Source: Streptomyces sp. NBC_00569
Lineage (GTDB): Bacteria; Actinomycetota; Actinomycetes; Streptomycetales; Streptomycetaceae
DNA: 64,000 nt
Assembly: GCF_036345255.1 (NCBI RefSeq)
Contig: NZ_CP107783.1
Location: 9,417,001 to 9,481,000, forward strand
Direction of reading: 5' to 3'
Positions 8,325-17,382 of this stretch are shown here, in pieces (positions within the stretch are counted from its first letter, which is position 1; every line of letters starts with the position of its first letter). The notes beneath the pieces were generated by a model. It worked only from the letters and a program-made list of their open reading frames with translations, made no database searches and was not told the DNA's origin. The position numbers and the translations under genes were made by a program.

Positions 8325-9980
8325 GTGCTGACACCGACGTCCGGCAAGCCACACACAAGCCTGGCGCGCGTCCTCGACGACCTCGGGGACGTGCTGCTGG
8401 AGTCGATCGCGGGCGGCGGGAGCACGCGCCGGCAACTGAGCGGCGTAGTCATCCACGACCCGCTCGACGAGGCGCAGTTCCCGGCGCGGGCCGTCGTCCT
8501 GGGTGTGGGCGTCCACGAACCGGACGACGTGGTCCGCCTCCTGTACGACCTCGGCAGCAAGGGCGCGGCAGCGCTCGTCGTCCGGTCACCGTTCACCGCG
8601 ACCGTGGAGATCCGGCGGGCCGCCGACGAGTCCGGCGTCGCCCTGCTCGGACTCACCCGCGGAGCCTCCTGGGCGCAGGTCGCCGCCATGCTCCGCACCC
8701 TGCTCGTCGAGGGAGACATCGGCGACATCTCACCGCAGACGCTGGGCGGCATGCCGTCGGGCGACCTGTTCGCGCTGGCCAACGCCGTGGCCGCGCTCCT
8801 GGACGCGCCGGTCACCATCGAGGACCGCAGCTCACGCGTGCTCGCCTTCTCCGGCCGCCAGGACGAGGCGGACCAGTCCCGCGTGGAGACGATCCTGGGG
8901 CGCCAGGTACCGGAACGGTTCACCCTCGACCTGGCGCGCAACGGCGTCTTCGAGCGACTTCATCGCGGCCATGCGCCCGTGTACGTCGATCCGCTCCACG
9001 ACGAGTCGATGACCGTTCCCCGGGTGGCGCTCGCGGTGCGGGCCGGCGACGAGATCCTCGGCTCGATCTGGGCCGCGGTGCCCGGGCCCCTGTCCCAGGA
9101 GCGGACGCAGGCGCTGATCGACGCCGGCAAGCTCGTCGCGCTCCACATGTTGCGCCTGCGCGCGGGCGCCGATGTCGAACGCAGGCTGCGCGCCGACCTG
9201 GTGAGCACCGCGCTGGAAGGCGGCACCGGGGCACCGGAGGCGATTGCGCGGCTCGGGCTCGTGGGACAGCCCGCGATCGTGCTCGCCCTGGGGCTTTTCG
9301 GCGGATCGGAAGCCGATCCGTCGACGGAGGACGGTCTGCGCCGGGTCGCGGACCGCCAGCGCGTCGCCGACGCGCTGGCCATGCATCTGAGCGCGGTCCA
9401 GGCGCGCTCGGCCGTGGCGCTGGTGGGCGACGTGGCCTACGGCATCGTGCCGATGCCGGGGAGCCAGACGGACTGCCGGGAGCGTTCGGTCCGCGTCGCG
9501 TCGACCTTCCTCGAGCGCACCGGGCAGCGCGTGGACGCGGCGATCGGCATCGGCCCGCCCGCTCCCGACGGCTCCGTGCTCAGCCGCTCGCGTGACGGCG
9601 CGGACCGCGCGCTGCGGGTGCTGCTCGCCAACGGGGGCGCCCGGCGCGTGGCCACGGCGGAGGAGGTCCACGTCGACGCACTCATGCTCGACCTCGCCGA
9701 CCTGGCCGCCGCGCGCGGGGACGTGGCGACCGGCCCCGTCGCCCGCCTGCTCGACTACGACGCCCGGCACCAGTCGCAGCTCGTCCACACGCTCTCGTGC
9801 TGGCTGGACGCCTTCGGCGACGTCGCCGCCGCTTCCGCCGCGGCGTACGTGCACCCCAACACCTTCCGGTACCGGCTGCGACGGGTCGCGGAGGTCGGTG
9901 AGATCAATCTGGACGACCCCGGCGAGCGGTTCGCGGCGATGCTGCAACTCCGGCTCCACCCTGCTCGCCACCGCGAGTAG
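8325..9980 (+). CDS. PucR-family transcriptional regulator
   Basis: A 551-residue regulator with an N-terminal PucR-like ligand domain, a central region and a C-terminal helix-turn-helix (AAYVHPNTFRYRLRRVAEVGEINL). The chosen GTG at 8325 gives a protein that aligns end to end with the 549-residue paralogue at 23769-25418, including shared blocks such as ALLDAPVTIEDRSSRVLAFSGRQDEADQSR. No clear Shine-Dalgarno precedes it, so a leaderless transcript is possible. It follows the racemase by 76 bp and probably senses an amino acid or peptide to control this catabolic island. Confidence 0.88.
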   Translation: MLTPTSGKPHTSLARVLDDLGDVLLESIAGGGSTRRQLSGVVIHDPLDEAQFPARAVVLGVGVHEPDDVVRLLYDLGSKGAAALVVRSPFTATVEIRRAADESGVALLGLTRGASWAQVAAMLRTLLVEGDIGDISPQTLGGMPSGDLFALANAVAALLDAPVTIEDRSSRVLAFSGRQDEADQSRVETILGRQVPERFTLDLARNGVFERLHRGHAPVYVDPLHDESMTVPRVALAVRAGDEILGSIWAAVPGPLSQERTQALIDAGKLVALHMLRLRAGADVERRLRADLVSTALEGGTGAPEAIARLGLVGQPAIVLALGLFGGSEADPSTEDGLRRVADRQRVADALAMHLSAVQARSAVALVGDVAYGIVPMPGSQTDCRERSVRVASTFLERTGQRVDAAIGIGPPAPDGSVLSRSRDGADRALRVLLANGGARRVATAEEVHVDALMLDLADLAAARGDVATGPVARLLDYDARHQSQLVHTLSCWLDAFGDVAAASAAAYVHPNTFRYRLRRVAEVGEINLDDPGERFAAMLQLRLHPARHRE

Positions 9981-10120
9981 AAGCCGGAGGCCGCACCAGG
10001 ACAACGTTCGTCCGCACCGCCCGAACACCACCTGAAGGTTTGTGGAACTCCACGAACCCGCTGCGTCACCTGATGTCCAGGATGGGCCATCAACCCCGAC
10101 GCAACGGCACGGAGGTAGCC

Positions 10121-11413
10121 ATGACGGCGGTGATCACCGAGGACACCTGGACACCGAAGCGGGTCAACCGGACGGCAACGATCACGATGGTGGTCATGCT
10201 GTGCGCCTGGTCGATCGACTACATCGACCGCTTCTCGATCAGCATGGCTCTGCCGTCGATCGGAGAGGAGTTCCAACTCGGCAAGACGGCACAGGGCTCG
10301 CTCGTCACCGTCTTCGCGCTGGTCTACATGATCTGCCAGATACCCGCGGGTTTCCTGGCCGATCGGTACGGCTCCCGCGGACCGATGCTGATCACGCTCG
10401 TGCTGTGGTCGCTGTTCACCGCGCTGACCGGGATGGCCGGCACATTCGGTCTGCTCCTGCTGTTCCGCGGTCTGTTCGGTGCCTGTCAGGGTGCATTCCC
10501 GGCGGCGTCGTTCAAAGCCATAGCGGAACGGACGACACCGGCGAGACGGGGGACCGCCACGAGCGTGATGCTGTCCGCCAGCGGGATCGCCGGCCTCGCG
10601 CCCCTGCTCGTCGCCCCGCTGCTGACGGGCATCGGCTGGCGGCACACCTTCCTCTGGATGGCGGGTTGCGGCGCGGCCATCGGCATCGGGTTGTGGGCGC
10701 TTCTGCCCAAGGCACTGCCGGACCGGCTGAGCCGGCTTCCGCAGACGACGGCGACGACGCCCGCAGTCTCGCGCGCACAAGTACTCAGGTCCCCGGCGGT
10801 GTGGAAGTTCGCGGTGCTGTTCTGCGCGATGAACATGCTCAGCTACGGCCTGGTCACCTGGGTGCCCAGCTATCTGCTCGAGGCCAGACACCTGTCGCTG
10901 AACGAGACCGGGTTGCTGTCGGCGATCCCGAGTCTGGTGGGCTTCGCGACGACCATCTTCGGCGGCTGGCTGTTCGACCGGTACTTCCATGACAAGGCCA
11001 GGTGGTACCTGGTGTCCATCGCGACGGTGACCGCGGTCCTGCTCGTTCTGATGGTGTCGGCGGGCAGCGCGGCGACGTTCACTCTCTACGAGACCTTGGC
11101 CGTCGGAGTGTTCGGGATGGCGACGATGTGCGTCTTCGGCCTTCCGCTGCGGGTGCTTCCCACGGCGGTGGCCGGCCTCGGCTCCGGAATGACGAACTTC
11201 GGCGGCCAGGTCGCCGGCGTGATCGCGCCGCTGGCGATGGGCTGGCTGGCGGACGCGTTCTCCTACACCGCCGCGTTCGGCTTCCTGATCTGCACCACGC
11301 TGCTCACCGCGGTGATCGCGTTCTGGGTCCCGCAGCGAGCCGAACAGTTCAACTTCCCGTCGGCCGGCACCACGGAGTCTGCCGGCGCCAAGGAGTCGAC
11401 CGGCACCAAGTAG
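10121..11413 (+). CDS. MFS transporter, anion:cation symporter-like
   Basis: A 430-residue carrier with about 12 hydrophobic helices. The MFS loop motif is seen as GFLADRYGSRGPML after helix 2, and DYIDRFSISMALPSIGEEF at helix 1 is typical of the ACS subfamily that imports organic anions and acylated compounds. ATG 10121 is preceded directly by GGAGGTAGCC, a strong ribosome site, so the longer in-frame start at 10040 is unlikely. In this cluster it could import N-acyl amino acids or small peptides; the substrate is inferred. Confidence 0.88.
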   Translation: MTAVITEDTWTPKRVNRTATITMVVMLCAWSIDYIDRFSISMALPSIGEEFQLGKTAQGSLVTVFALVYMICQIPAGFLADRYGSRGPMLITLVLWSLFTALTGMAGTFGLLLLFRGLFGACQGAFPAASFKAIAERTTPARRGTATSVMLSASGIAGLAPLLVAPLLTGIGWRHTFLWMAGCGAAIGIGLWALLPKALPDRLSRLPQTTATTPAVSRAQVLRSPAVWKFAVLFCAMNMLSYGLVTWVPSYLLEARHLSLNETGLLSAIPSLVGFATTIFGGWLFDRYFHDKARWYLVSIATVTAVLLVLMVSAGSAATFTLYETLAVGVFGMATMCVFGLPLRVLPTAVAGLGSGMTNFGGQVAGVIAPLAMGWLADAFSYTAAFGFLICTTLLTAVIAFWVPQRAEQFNFPSAGTTESAGAKESTGTK

Positions 11414-11482
11414 CCGGCCGGCGTCCCCGGGAAACAGATCCCGTCCGGACAGGAATCCACCCCGACAGAGAGAAGGGACCCC

Positions 11483-12376
11483 ATGGTCACCGAATCGGAA
11501 CTGGTCGAGGCAATCACCGGGCGGGCGGCGGAAGCCGGCGTCCAGGTATGGCTGCACGCGGCCGATCTGGACAGCCCGCGACACGTGGGCATCGACGCCG
11601 ACGAGCCGGTGGTCACCGCGTCCGTGTTCAAGGTTCCCGTAGCAGTGGAACTTGCCCGGCAGGCGGCCGAAGGTGAACTCGACCTCGCCGAGCGGATCAC
11701 GGTGCCACCGGGACATCCGACCGCCAGTCCGTACGGCCTCGCGACGTTCCGCCACGACGTCACGATGTCCTGGTACGACCTCGCCGTCCTGATGATCGGC
11801 ATCAGCGACAACGTCGCCACGGACCTGATCCTCGGGAAGGTGGGAAAGGCCGCGGTCGCCGGGACGCTGCGCCGGCTCGACCTCCCGCACACAGCCGTCC
11901 CCCACGACTGCGGGGACCTGTTGCGCACGATCGGCGAGGACCTCGGGATCGACTACCAGGACGACGAACGGATCCTGGCCGCGATGCCGGCCGAACAACT
12001 GGCCAAGCTGCGCGCGTTGACACCCGAAGAGACCTGCCGGACCACCGCCGCGGAGAGCACCCGCCTGCTGGGCCTGATCTGGCGTGACGAAGCGGCACCC
12101 GCGACGGCGTGCGCCGACGTCCGGCGCTGGCTGGAACTGCAGGTGTGGCCGCACCGGCTGCGCTCCGGCTTCGCGGACGACGACGTCAGGATCAGCGGCA
12201 AGACCGGCACGCTGCCCTCGCTGCGCAACGAGATCGGCGTGGTGGAGTACCCGGACGGTGGCCGGTACGCGGTCGGCGTCTTCACCAGGGCCGTCGACGC
12301 CCGTTCGAGAGTTCCCGAGCGTGACGCCTTCATCGGTTTCGCCGCCGCCCGGGCGGTGGACTGGCTCAGGCGGTAA
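11483..12376 (+). CDS. Cytoplasmic class A beta-lactamase-like serine hydrolase
   Basis: A 297-residue protein with the class A landmarks SVFK (S47, K50), SDN (108-110) and KTG (240-242). The usual omega-loop motif ExxLN is missing; a glutamate at 171 in EQLAKL lies roughly where the deacylating Glu would be. There is no signal peptide, twin-arginine motif or lipobox, so it stays in the cytoplasm, unlike resistance beta-lactamases. A close paralogue lies at 13905-14804. It may cleave a peptide, amide or lactam bond in a D-amino-acid compound brought in by the nearby transporters; this role is inferred. Confidence 0.8.
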   Translation: MVTESELVEAITGRAAEAGVQVWLHAADLDSPRHVGIDADEPVVTASVFKVPVAVELARQAAEGELDLAERITVPPGHPTASPYGLATFRHDVTMSWYDLAVLMIGISDNVATDLILGKVGKAAVAGTLRRLDLPHTAVPHDCGDLLRTIGEDLGIDYQDDERILAAMPAEQLAKLRALTPEETCRTTAAESTRLLGLIWRDEAAPATACADVRRWLELQVWPHRLRSGFADDDVRISGKTGTLPSLRNEIGVVEYPDGGRYAVGVFTRAVDARSRVPERDAFIGFAAARAVDWLRR

Positions 12377-12385
12377 CCCATGGCG

Positions 12386-12409
12386 GCGGCCGGGCGTTTC
12401 GTCGGCCGC
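12386..12409 (+). terminator. Possible hairpin after the class A-like gene
   Basis: GCGGCCG (12386-12392) pairs with CGGCCGC (12403-12409) across a 10-base loop, ten bases after the stop. The stem is only 7 bp and there is no U-tract, so it may be a weak terminator or a processing site. Confidence 0.35.
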
Positions 12410-12516
12410 GATGAAGGTTTCGGCAATTCTCGTCGTTTCTCACGAATCGGCCATGAGCGCACAGGTCATACCCTCCCGGAATCACCCGTTCTCCCTCGCC
12501 GAGACAAGAGGTGCAC

Positions 12517-13908
12517 ATGTCCGAACTCAATGAACTCTGTGGCTGGTTGGAAGGTCGCCTTCCTGAGTTGCTGGCCGAACACAAGGTGCCGGCCGCGTCG
12601 ATCGCCGTATACGCGCACGGAGAGATGATCGACCGTGCGGCCGGGGTGCTGAACAAGCACACCGGCGTCGAGGCCACCGCGGACTCCGTCTTCCAGATCG
12701 GGTCGATCACCAAGGTCTGGACGACCACGCTGGCAATGCAGCTCGTCGACGAGGGCGCGCTCGACATCGACGCCCCGGTCCGGGCGTACCTGCCCGAATT
12801 CGCCGTCGGTGACGAGACGGCCTCCGCGAAGATCACCGTACGCCAACTGATGTGCCACACCTCGGGGTTCGAGGGCGACGTCTTCCTCGACACCGGACGC
12901 GGGGACGACGCGGTGCACAGGCTCGTCACCCTCCTCGCCGACGTGCCCCAGCTGTTCGCGCCGGGCGAGATGTTCTCGTACAACAACGCCGCCTTCTGCG
13001 TACTCGGTCGCATCGTCGAGGTGCTGCGCGACAAGTCGTACGACGACTGCCTGCGCGACCACCTGTGCACGCCGCTGGGGCTGACCCACGTCGCCCCCAG
13101 CCCGTACGAGGCCGTCAGGTTCCGTGCCGCGTCGGGGCACCTCACGCCCGACCCCGACGCCGAGCCGCAGCCCGCGCAGGTCTGGGCGCTGCCCCGGTCG
13201 AACGCGCCCGCCGGATCGATGCTGGCGATGCGGCCGCGGGATCTGCTGACGTTCGCCCGGATGCATCTCGACGGGGGCAGGGGGCCCGACGGGACGGCGG
13301 TACTCACTGCGGAGAGCGCGCTCGCCATGCGGCGCCGCGAGGTGGAACTGCCGGATCTCGGGCTGATGGGCGACGCCTGGGGACTGGGCTGGTCGCTCTT
13401 CGACTGGCCCGGCGGCGCGGTGGTCGGCCACGACGGAGGCACGCTCGGCCAGTCGGCCTTCCTACGAGTGGCTCCCGAACACGACATCGCGGTGGCGTTG
13501 CTGACCAACGGCGGCAACCCGCTCCCGCTGTACGTCGAACTCGTCGGACGCGTGCTGCGCGAGCTGGCCGGAACAGAGATGCCGGCGCTCCCGGTGCCGG
13601 CCGCCGACGCCCCCCGTGTCGAGACAGCGAGGTTCGTGGGCACGTACGCGTCGTCCGTCGGCGACACCGTCGTCAGCGAGGACACCGACGGCAGGCTGTG
13701 GGCCGAGCGGACCCCGAAGGGAGTGTTCGCCGAACTCGACGGCGGTCCGCCGGAAAGGATCGAACTGGTCGCGTACGACGGCGACAAGCTGATCCCCGTG
13801 AAGCCGCAGCGCGGCATGCACATGGTGCACGCGTTCGTCGGGGACGACGGGACCGGGCGGGCGCGGTTCCTGCACACCGGCCGGGCCGATCGGCGGGTGA
13901 GCCGGTGA
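12517..13908 (+). CDS. Class C beta-lactamase/D-aminopeptidase-family serine hydrolase
   Basis: A 463-residue protein of the beta-lactamase (class C) / esterase / D-aminopeptidase superfamily: SITK (S63, K66), YNN (Y155, N157) and HDGG (H305), with a C-terminal beta-rich extension of about 100 residues. ATG 12517 is preferred because the AAGAG ribosome site overlaps the in-frame GTG at 12511. No signal peptide is seen. The body is strikingly similar to the C-terminal half of the peptidase fusion at 20305-23661 (for example QIGSITKVWTT and GDVF.DTGRGDD), which points to duplication. Within this cluster a D-stereospecific peptidase or amidase is the best guess. Confidence 0.85.
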   Translation: MSELNELCGWLEGRLPELLAEHKVPAASIAVYAHGEMIDRAAGVLNKHTGVEATADSVFQIGSITKVWTTTLAMQLVDEGALDIDAPVRAYLPEFAVGDETASAKITVRQLMCHTSGFEGDVFLDTGRGDDAVHRLVTLLADVPQLFAPGEMFSYNNAAFCVLGRIVEVLRDKSYDDCLRDHLCTPLGLTHVAPSPYEAVRFRAASGHLTPDPDAEPQPAQVWALPRSNAPAGSMLAMRPRDLLTFARMHLDGGRGPDGTAVLTAESALAMRRREVELPDLGLMGDAWGLGWSLFDWPGGAVVGHDGGTLGQSAFLRVAPEHDIAVALLTNGGNPLPLYVELVGRVLRELAGTEMPALPVPAADAPRVETARFVGTYASSVGDTVVSEDTDGRLWAERTPKGVFAELDGGPPERIELVAYDGDKLIPVKPQRGMHMVHAFVGDDGTGRARFLHTGRADRRVSR

Positions 13909-14804
13909 ACGCCATCGCCGACGAGATCGCCGCGGTCTTCGCCGAGGCGGGAGCGCAAGGGTTCCTGCACGCCCGTGAGGTCGGGGTGACCGACGGCCCC
14001 GAGGTCGCCGTCGGCGCGGACGCCCCGGTGGTCCTGGCGTCGGTGTTCAAGATCCCGGTCGCGGTCGCCTACGTCCGCGAGGTGGCCGCCGGACGCCTGG
14101 ACGAGACCGAACGGACACGGGTCACCGCGCGCTACCGCGTCGGCGGGATCGGCACGGCCGGCTGCGCCGACGACGTGGAGATGAGCTGGCGCGACCTGGC
14201 GCTGTTCATGCTGACCATGAGCGACAACGCGGCCACCGACGTCGTGTTCCACCGGGTCGGACAGGACGCCGTGGACCGCGTGTTCACCGACCTCGGGCTG
14301 TCCCGAACGCGCATCCGCGGCTGCTGCGAGGACCTGTTCGCGTCGTTGCTGTCCGACCTCGGTGCCGGCGAAGGCGACGACGTGGAGGCCGTGCTCGCCG
14401 CGGCCACCCCGGAACAGCTGTGGAAGCTGGCGGTGCTGGACCCGGCCAGGACGACGTCGTCCACCCCGCGGGAGATCACCCGGCTGCTCGACGCGATCTG
14501 GACCGACCGCGCGGCCGATCCCGGGGCCTGCGAGAAGGTCCGCGCGATCATGGGACGGCAGATCTGGCCGCACCGGATCTCGTCCGGCCTCGACACCGGG
14601 GTCCAGGTGGCGGCCAAGACGGGCACGCTTCCCGCGGTCCGCAACGAAGCAGGTGTGCTGACCTACCCGGACGGCAGGCAGTACGCCGTCGCGGTGTTCA
14701 CCCGCGCGGACTCCCTGGAGGACCGCCGGCCCGCTGTCGATACCTCGATCGGCAGGGCCGCCCGGCTCGCCGTGGACCATCTCCGCCACGGAGTGACGTC
14801 GTGA
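13905..14804 (+). CDS. Second cytoplasmic class A beta-lactamase-like serine hydrolase
   Basis: A 299-residue paralogue of the protein at 11483-12376, with SVFK (S46, K49), SDN (106-108) and KTG (238-240), and the same KTGTLP..RNE..V..YPDG ending. The standard ExxLN loop is again missing, and no export signal is present. The GTG at 13905 overlaps the previous stop (GTGA), so it is translated together with the class C-like gene. Its own stop overlaps the lipoprotein start, tying the hydrolases to the peptide importer as one transcription unit. Confidence 0.82.
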   Translation: MNAIADEIAAVFAEAGAQGFLHAREVGVTDGPEVAVGADAPVVLASVFKIPVAVAYVREVAAGRLDETERTRVTARYRVGGIGTAGCADDVEMSWRDLALFMLTMSDNAATDVVFHRVGQDAVDRVFTDLGLSRTRIRGCCEDLFASLLSDLGAGEGDDVEAVLAAATPEQLWKLAVLDPARTTSSTPREITRLLDAIWTDRAADPGACEKVRAIMGRQIWPHRISSGLDTGVQVAAKTGTLPAVRNEAGVLTYPDGRQYAVAVFTRADSLEDRRPAVDTSIGRAARLAVDHLRHGVTS

Positions 14805-16390
14805 GGCGCCGGGTCGTGCTGCTCGGCGCGCTGGCGCTGACGGTCAGCGCGTGCGGGGGAGTCTCGCAGTCCACACAGGGGCGGACCGCACACCAAAAGC
14901 TGGCGGAAGGCAGGACCTTCACGCAGGCGATCGCGTCCGACCCCGGAAGCCTCGACCCGCAGATGACGGTCCTCTCGGTCGCCATCCAGACCGATCGCTA
15001 CCTCTACGACTCGCTGCTCAACGTCGACGCCGCCGGAAAGCCCGTTACGGGACTGGCGGACAAGTGGCGCGCCACGACGACGAAAGCCACCTTCAGTCTG
15101 CGGAGCGGCATCACCTGCGCCGACGGCTCGCCGCTGACCGCCGCGGACGTCGCGGCGAACATCAACTTCGTGGGCGACCCGGCGAACAAGTCCCCGTTCG
15201 CGGGGGTGACCATCGCGCCCGGAACGAAGGCGACCGGCGACAACGCGAGCCGCACCGTCACGCTCACCAGCGGAGCGCCGGACGCGTTCCTGCTGCGCAA
15301 CGCGGGCCGGCTGCCGATGGTGTGCGCCGCGGGCCTGCGGGACCGTTCGCTGCTGGCCAAGGGCGGCGCGGGCACCGGCATGTTCACCGTCACCGAGGCC
15401 GTACCCAACGACCACTACACGCTCACCCGGCGCAAGGACTACACGTGGGGGCCGGGCGCGTGGAAGACCGACCAGCCGGGGCTGCCCGACAAGGTGGTCG
15501 TGCGGGTGGTCCCGAACGCCACCACCTCGGCGAACCTGCTGCTCTCCGGCGGCCTCAACGCCGCGGCCACGGTCGGGCCGGACAAGAAGCGGCTCTCCGC
15601 GCAGAAGCTGTTCCACGCCGACTACCTCGCTCCGATGGGGGAGTTGTTCTTCAACGAGGCTCCCGGCCGCGCCGGCCGGGACGAACGCGTCCGCCGCGCC
15701 CTGGTCCAGGCACTCGACCTGACGCAGCTCGGCAAGGTGCTCACCAGCGGCACCGGCACACCGGCCACGGGCATGGTCACGGCCGAACCCCGTGCCTGTA
15801 CGGGCGACACCGTGAAGGGCAATTTGCCCGCGCACGACCTCGCCGCGGCCAGGACCGCGCTGGACGCGGCGGGCTGGCGCACGGGCCCGGGTGGCGTGCG
15901 CGTCAAGGACGGCAAGCGGCTCGCCCTCACCATGACCTACGCGACGCAACTCGGGCCGACCATAGCGCCGACCGCGGAGCTGGCGCAGCAGACCTGGAAG
16001 CGCATCGGCGTCGAGGTCAAGCTGAAGGGCGTCGACAGCTCCGGGCTCGACCAGGCGCTGTTCAGCACCGGCGCGTGGGATGTCTCGATGGCTCCCTTCG
16101 GTTTCGAACTGCCCAGCCAGGCAGTGCAGTTCATGTCGGGCAGGACGCCGCCGCAGGGCACCAACTTCGCGCACATCCAGAACGCCGGGTACGACGCTCA
16201 GGTGCGCCGGGCGTCGGCGCTGGTCGGCGACGACAGCTGCCGCGCGTGGCTCGCGGCCGAGGCGTCGCTGATCAAGCGCGTCGACGTCGTCCCCTACGTC
16301 CACTCGGTCATCCCGTTCTTCGGCACCGGAGCGCGGTTCGAGGTCAGCGCGGGCTCCATCACGCCGTCGTCGATACGGATGTACGGCTGA
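14801..16390 (+). CDS. Dipeptide/oligopeptide ABC transporter substrate-binding lipoprotein
   Basis: A 529-residue family 5 solute-binding protein. The N-terminus MRRRVVLLGALALTVSAC is a lipoprotein signal with a VSAC lipobox. Inside are the family features FTQAIASDPGSLDPQ, LRSGITCADGSPLTAADVAANI and the FNEAPGRAGRDERVRRALVQALD block. It captures peptides outside the cell and hands them to the permeases downstream. The GTG start overlaps the upstream stop by four bases (GTGA). Peptide type cannot be read directly; D-amino-acid peptides are inferred from the neighbours. Confidence 0.9.
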   Translation: MRRRVVLLGALALTVSACGGVSQSTQGRTAHQKLAEGRTFTQAIASDPGSLDPQMTVLSVAIQTDRYLYDSLLNVDAAGKPVTGLADKWRATTTKATFSLRSGITCADGSPLTAADVAANINFVGDPANKSPFAGVTIAPGTKATGDNASRTVTLTSGAPDAFLLRNAGRLPMVCAAGLRDRSLLAKGGAGTGMFTVTEAVPNDHYTLTRRKDYTWGPGAWKTDQPGLPDKVVVRVVPNATTSANLLLSGGLNAAATVGPDKKRLSAQKLFHADYLAPMGELFFNEAPGRAGRDERVRRALVQALDLTQLGKVLTSGTGTPATGMVTAEPRACTGDTVKGNLPAHDLAAARTALDAAGWRTGPGGVRVKDGKRLALTMTYATQLGPTIAPTAELAQQTWKRIGVEVKLKGVDSSGLDQALFSTGAWDVSMAPFGFELPSQAVQFMSGRTPPQGTNFAHIQNAGYDAQVRRASALVGDDSCRAWLAAEASLIKRVDVVPYVHSVIPFFGTGARFEVSAGSITPSSIRMYG

Positions 16391-17382
16391 TGGCCACCGC
16401 TGCGGTGGCGGCCGCCTCGCGTGCCGGAATCCGGGGCGGCCCATGGCTGCAGTTCGCCCGGCGCAGGCTGCGGCGATTCCTCGTCGCGCTGTGGGTGCTG
16501 GTGACCACGGCATTCCTGATGATCCACCTCGTCCCGGGTGACCCGGTCCGGGCGGCGCTGGGAATGACCGCACCCACCGAGCTGGTCGAGGCCCGGCGCC
16601 AGGCGCTCGGCCTGAACGACCCGCTGTGGGTGCAGTACGGCCACTATCTGGGCAGCCTGTTCACCGGCGACTTCGGTACCTCGATGACCAGCAACCTGCC
16701 GGTGTCGCAAGTCATCGGTGACCGTCTGCCCGCGACGCTCGCGCTGGCCGTGCCCGCGTTCGTGGTGGTGGTCGCCCTGGCGATTCCCCTCGGCGTGCTG
16801 TTCGCGGTACTGACCAGAGGCGGCAGACGCCGGGGCGTCGAGCTGGGATTCACCTCGGTGAGCGTGTTCCTGGCCGCCGTCCCGGAGTTCCTGGTCGCGG
16901 TGGGCCTCGTCGCGTTCTACGCCGTGCGCCTTGGCTGGTTCCCGGTAGCCGGGAACGGCGGCGCGAGCGCGTTCGTGCTGCCGGTGACGGCACTGGCGAC
17001 CGGTGCGACGGCGGTGCTGGCGCGGATCGTACGGGTGGAGATGCTGTCCGTGCTCGGCGACGACTTCGTCCGCACCGCCCGGGCGAAACGGCTGCCCGCC
17101 CGGCTCGTGTACGTCCGGCACGCGCTGCCGAGCGCGCTGACCGCCACGCTGACGCTGGGCGGGCTGATGCTCACGGCGATGGTCGCGGGGACGGTGCTCG
17201 TGGAGAACGTCTTCGCCTGGCCCGGGCTCGGTTCGACGATCGTGCAGTCGATTCTGGCGAAGGACTATCCGACGGTGCAGGGCATCGTGCTCGTGTACGG
17301 CATGGGGGTGCTGCTGGTGAACCTGGCGGTCGACGTGCTGCTGGCGGTGCTCGACCCGCGCTCGACGATCCGGGAGAGCTGA
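16390..17382 (+). CDS. Dipeptide ABC transporter permease (DppB type)
   Basis: A 330-residue inner-membrane permease with about six helices. It shows the DppB pattern: MIHLVPGDPVRAALG near the first helix, LPATLALAVPAF, and the EAA-like loop DDFVRTARAKRLPARLVYVRHALPSAL that contacts the ATPase, then VLVENVFAWPGLG. ATG 16390 overlaps the lipoprotein stop (ATGA), and its stop overlaps the next start. Confidence 0.92.
   Translation: MATAAVAAASRAGIRGGPWLQFARRRLRRFLVALWVLVTTAFLMIHLVPGDPVRAALGMTAPTELVEARRQALGLNDPLWVQYGHYLGSLFTGDFGTSMTSNLPVSQVIGDRLPATLALAVPAFVVVVALAIPLGVLFAVLTRGGRRRGVELGFTSVSVFLAAVPEFLVAVGLVAFYAVRLGWFPVAGNGGASAFVLPVTALATGATAVLARIVRVEMLSVLGDDFVRTARAKRLPARLVYVRHALPSALTATLTLGGLMLTAMVAGTVLVENVFAWPGLGSTIVQSILAKDYPTVQGIVLVYGMGVLLVNLAVDVLLAVLDPRSTIRES

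Noticed and set aside
12366..14789. Minus-strand open frame of about 800 codons
   Set aside because: Antisense to two serine hydrolase genes that carry clear active-site motifs; low-complexity Ser/Arg/Pro translation.
11483..14804. Antibiotic resistance beta-lactamase genes
   Set aside because: SxxK, SDN and KTG are present but export signals and the ExxLN loop are missing, and the gene context is peptide catabolism. A resistance role cannot be supported.
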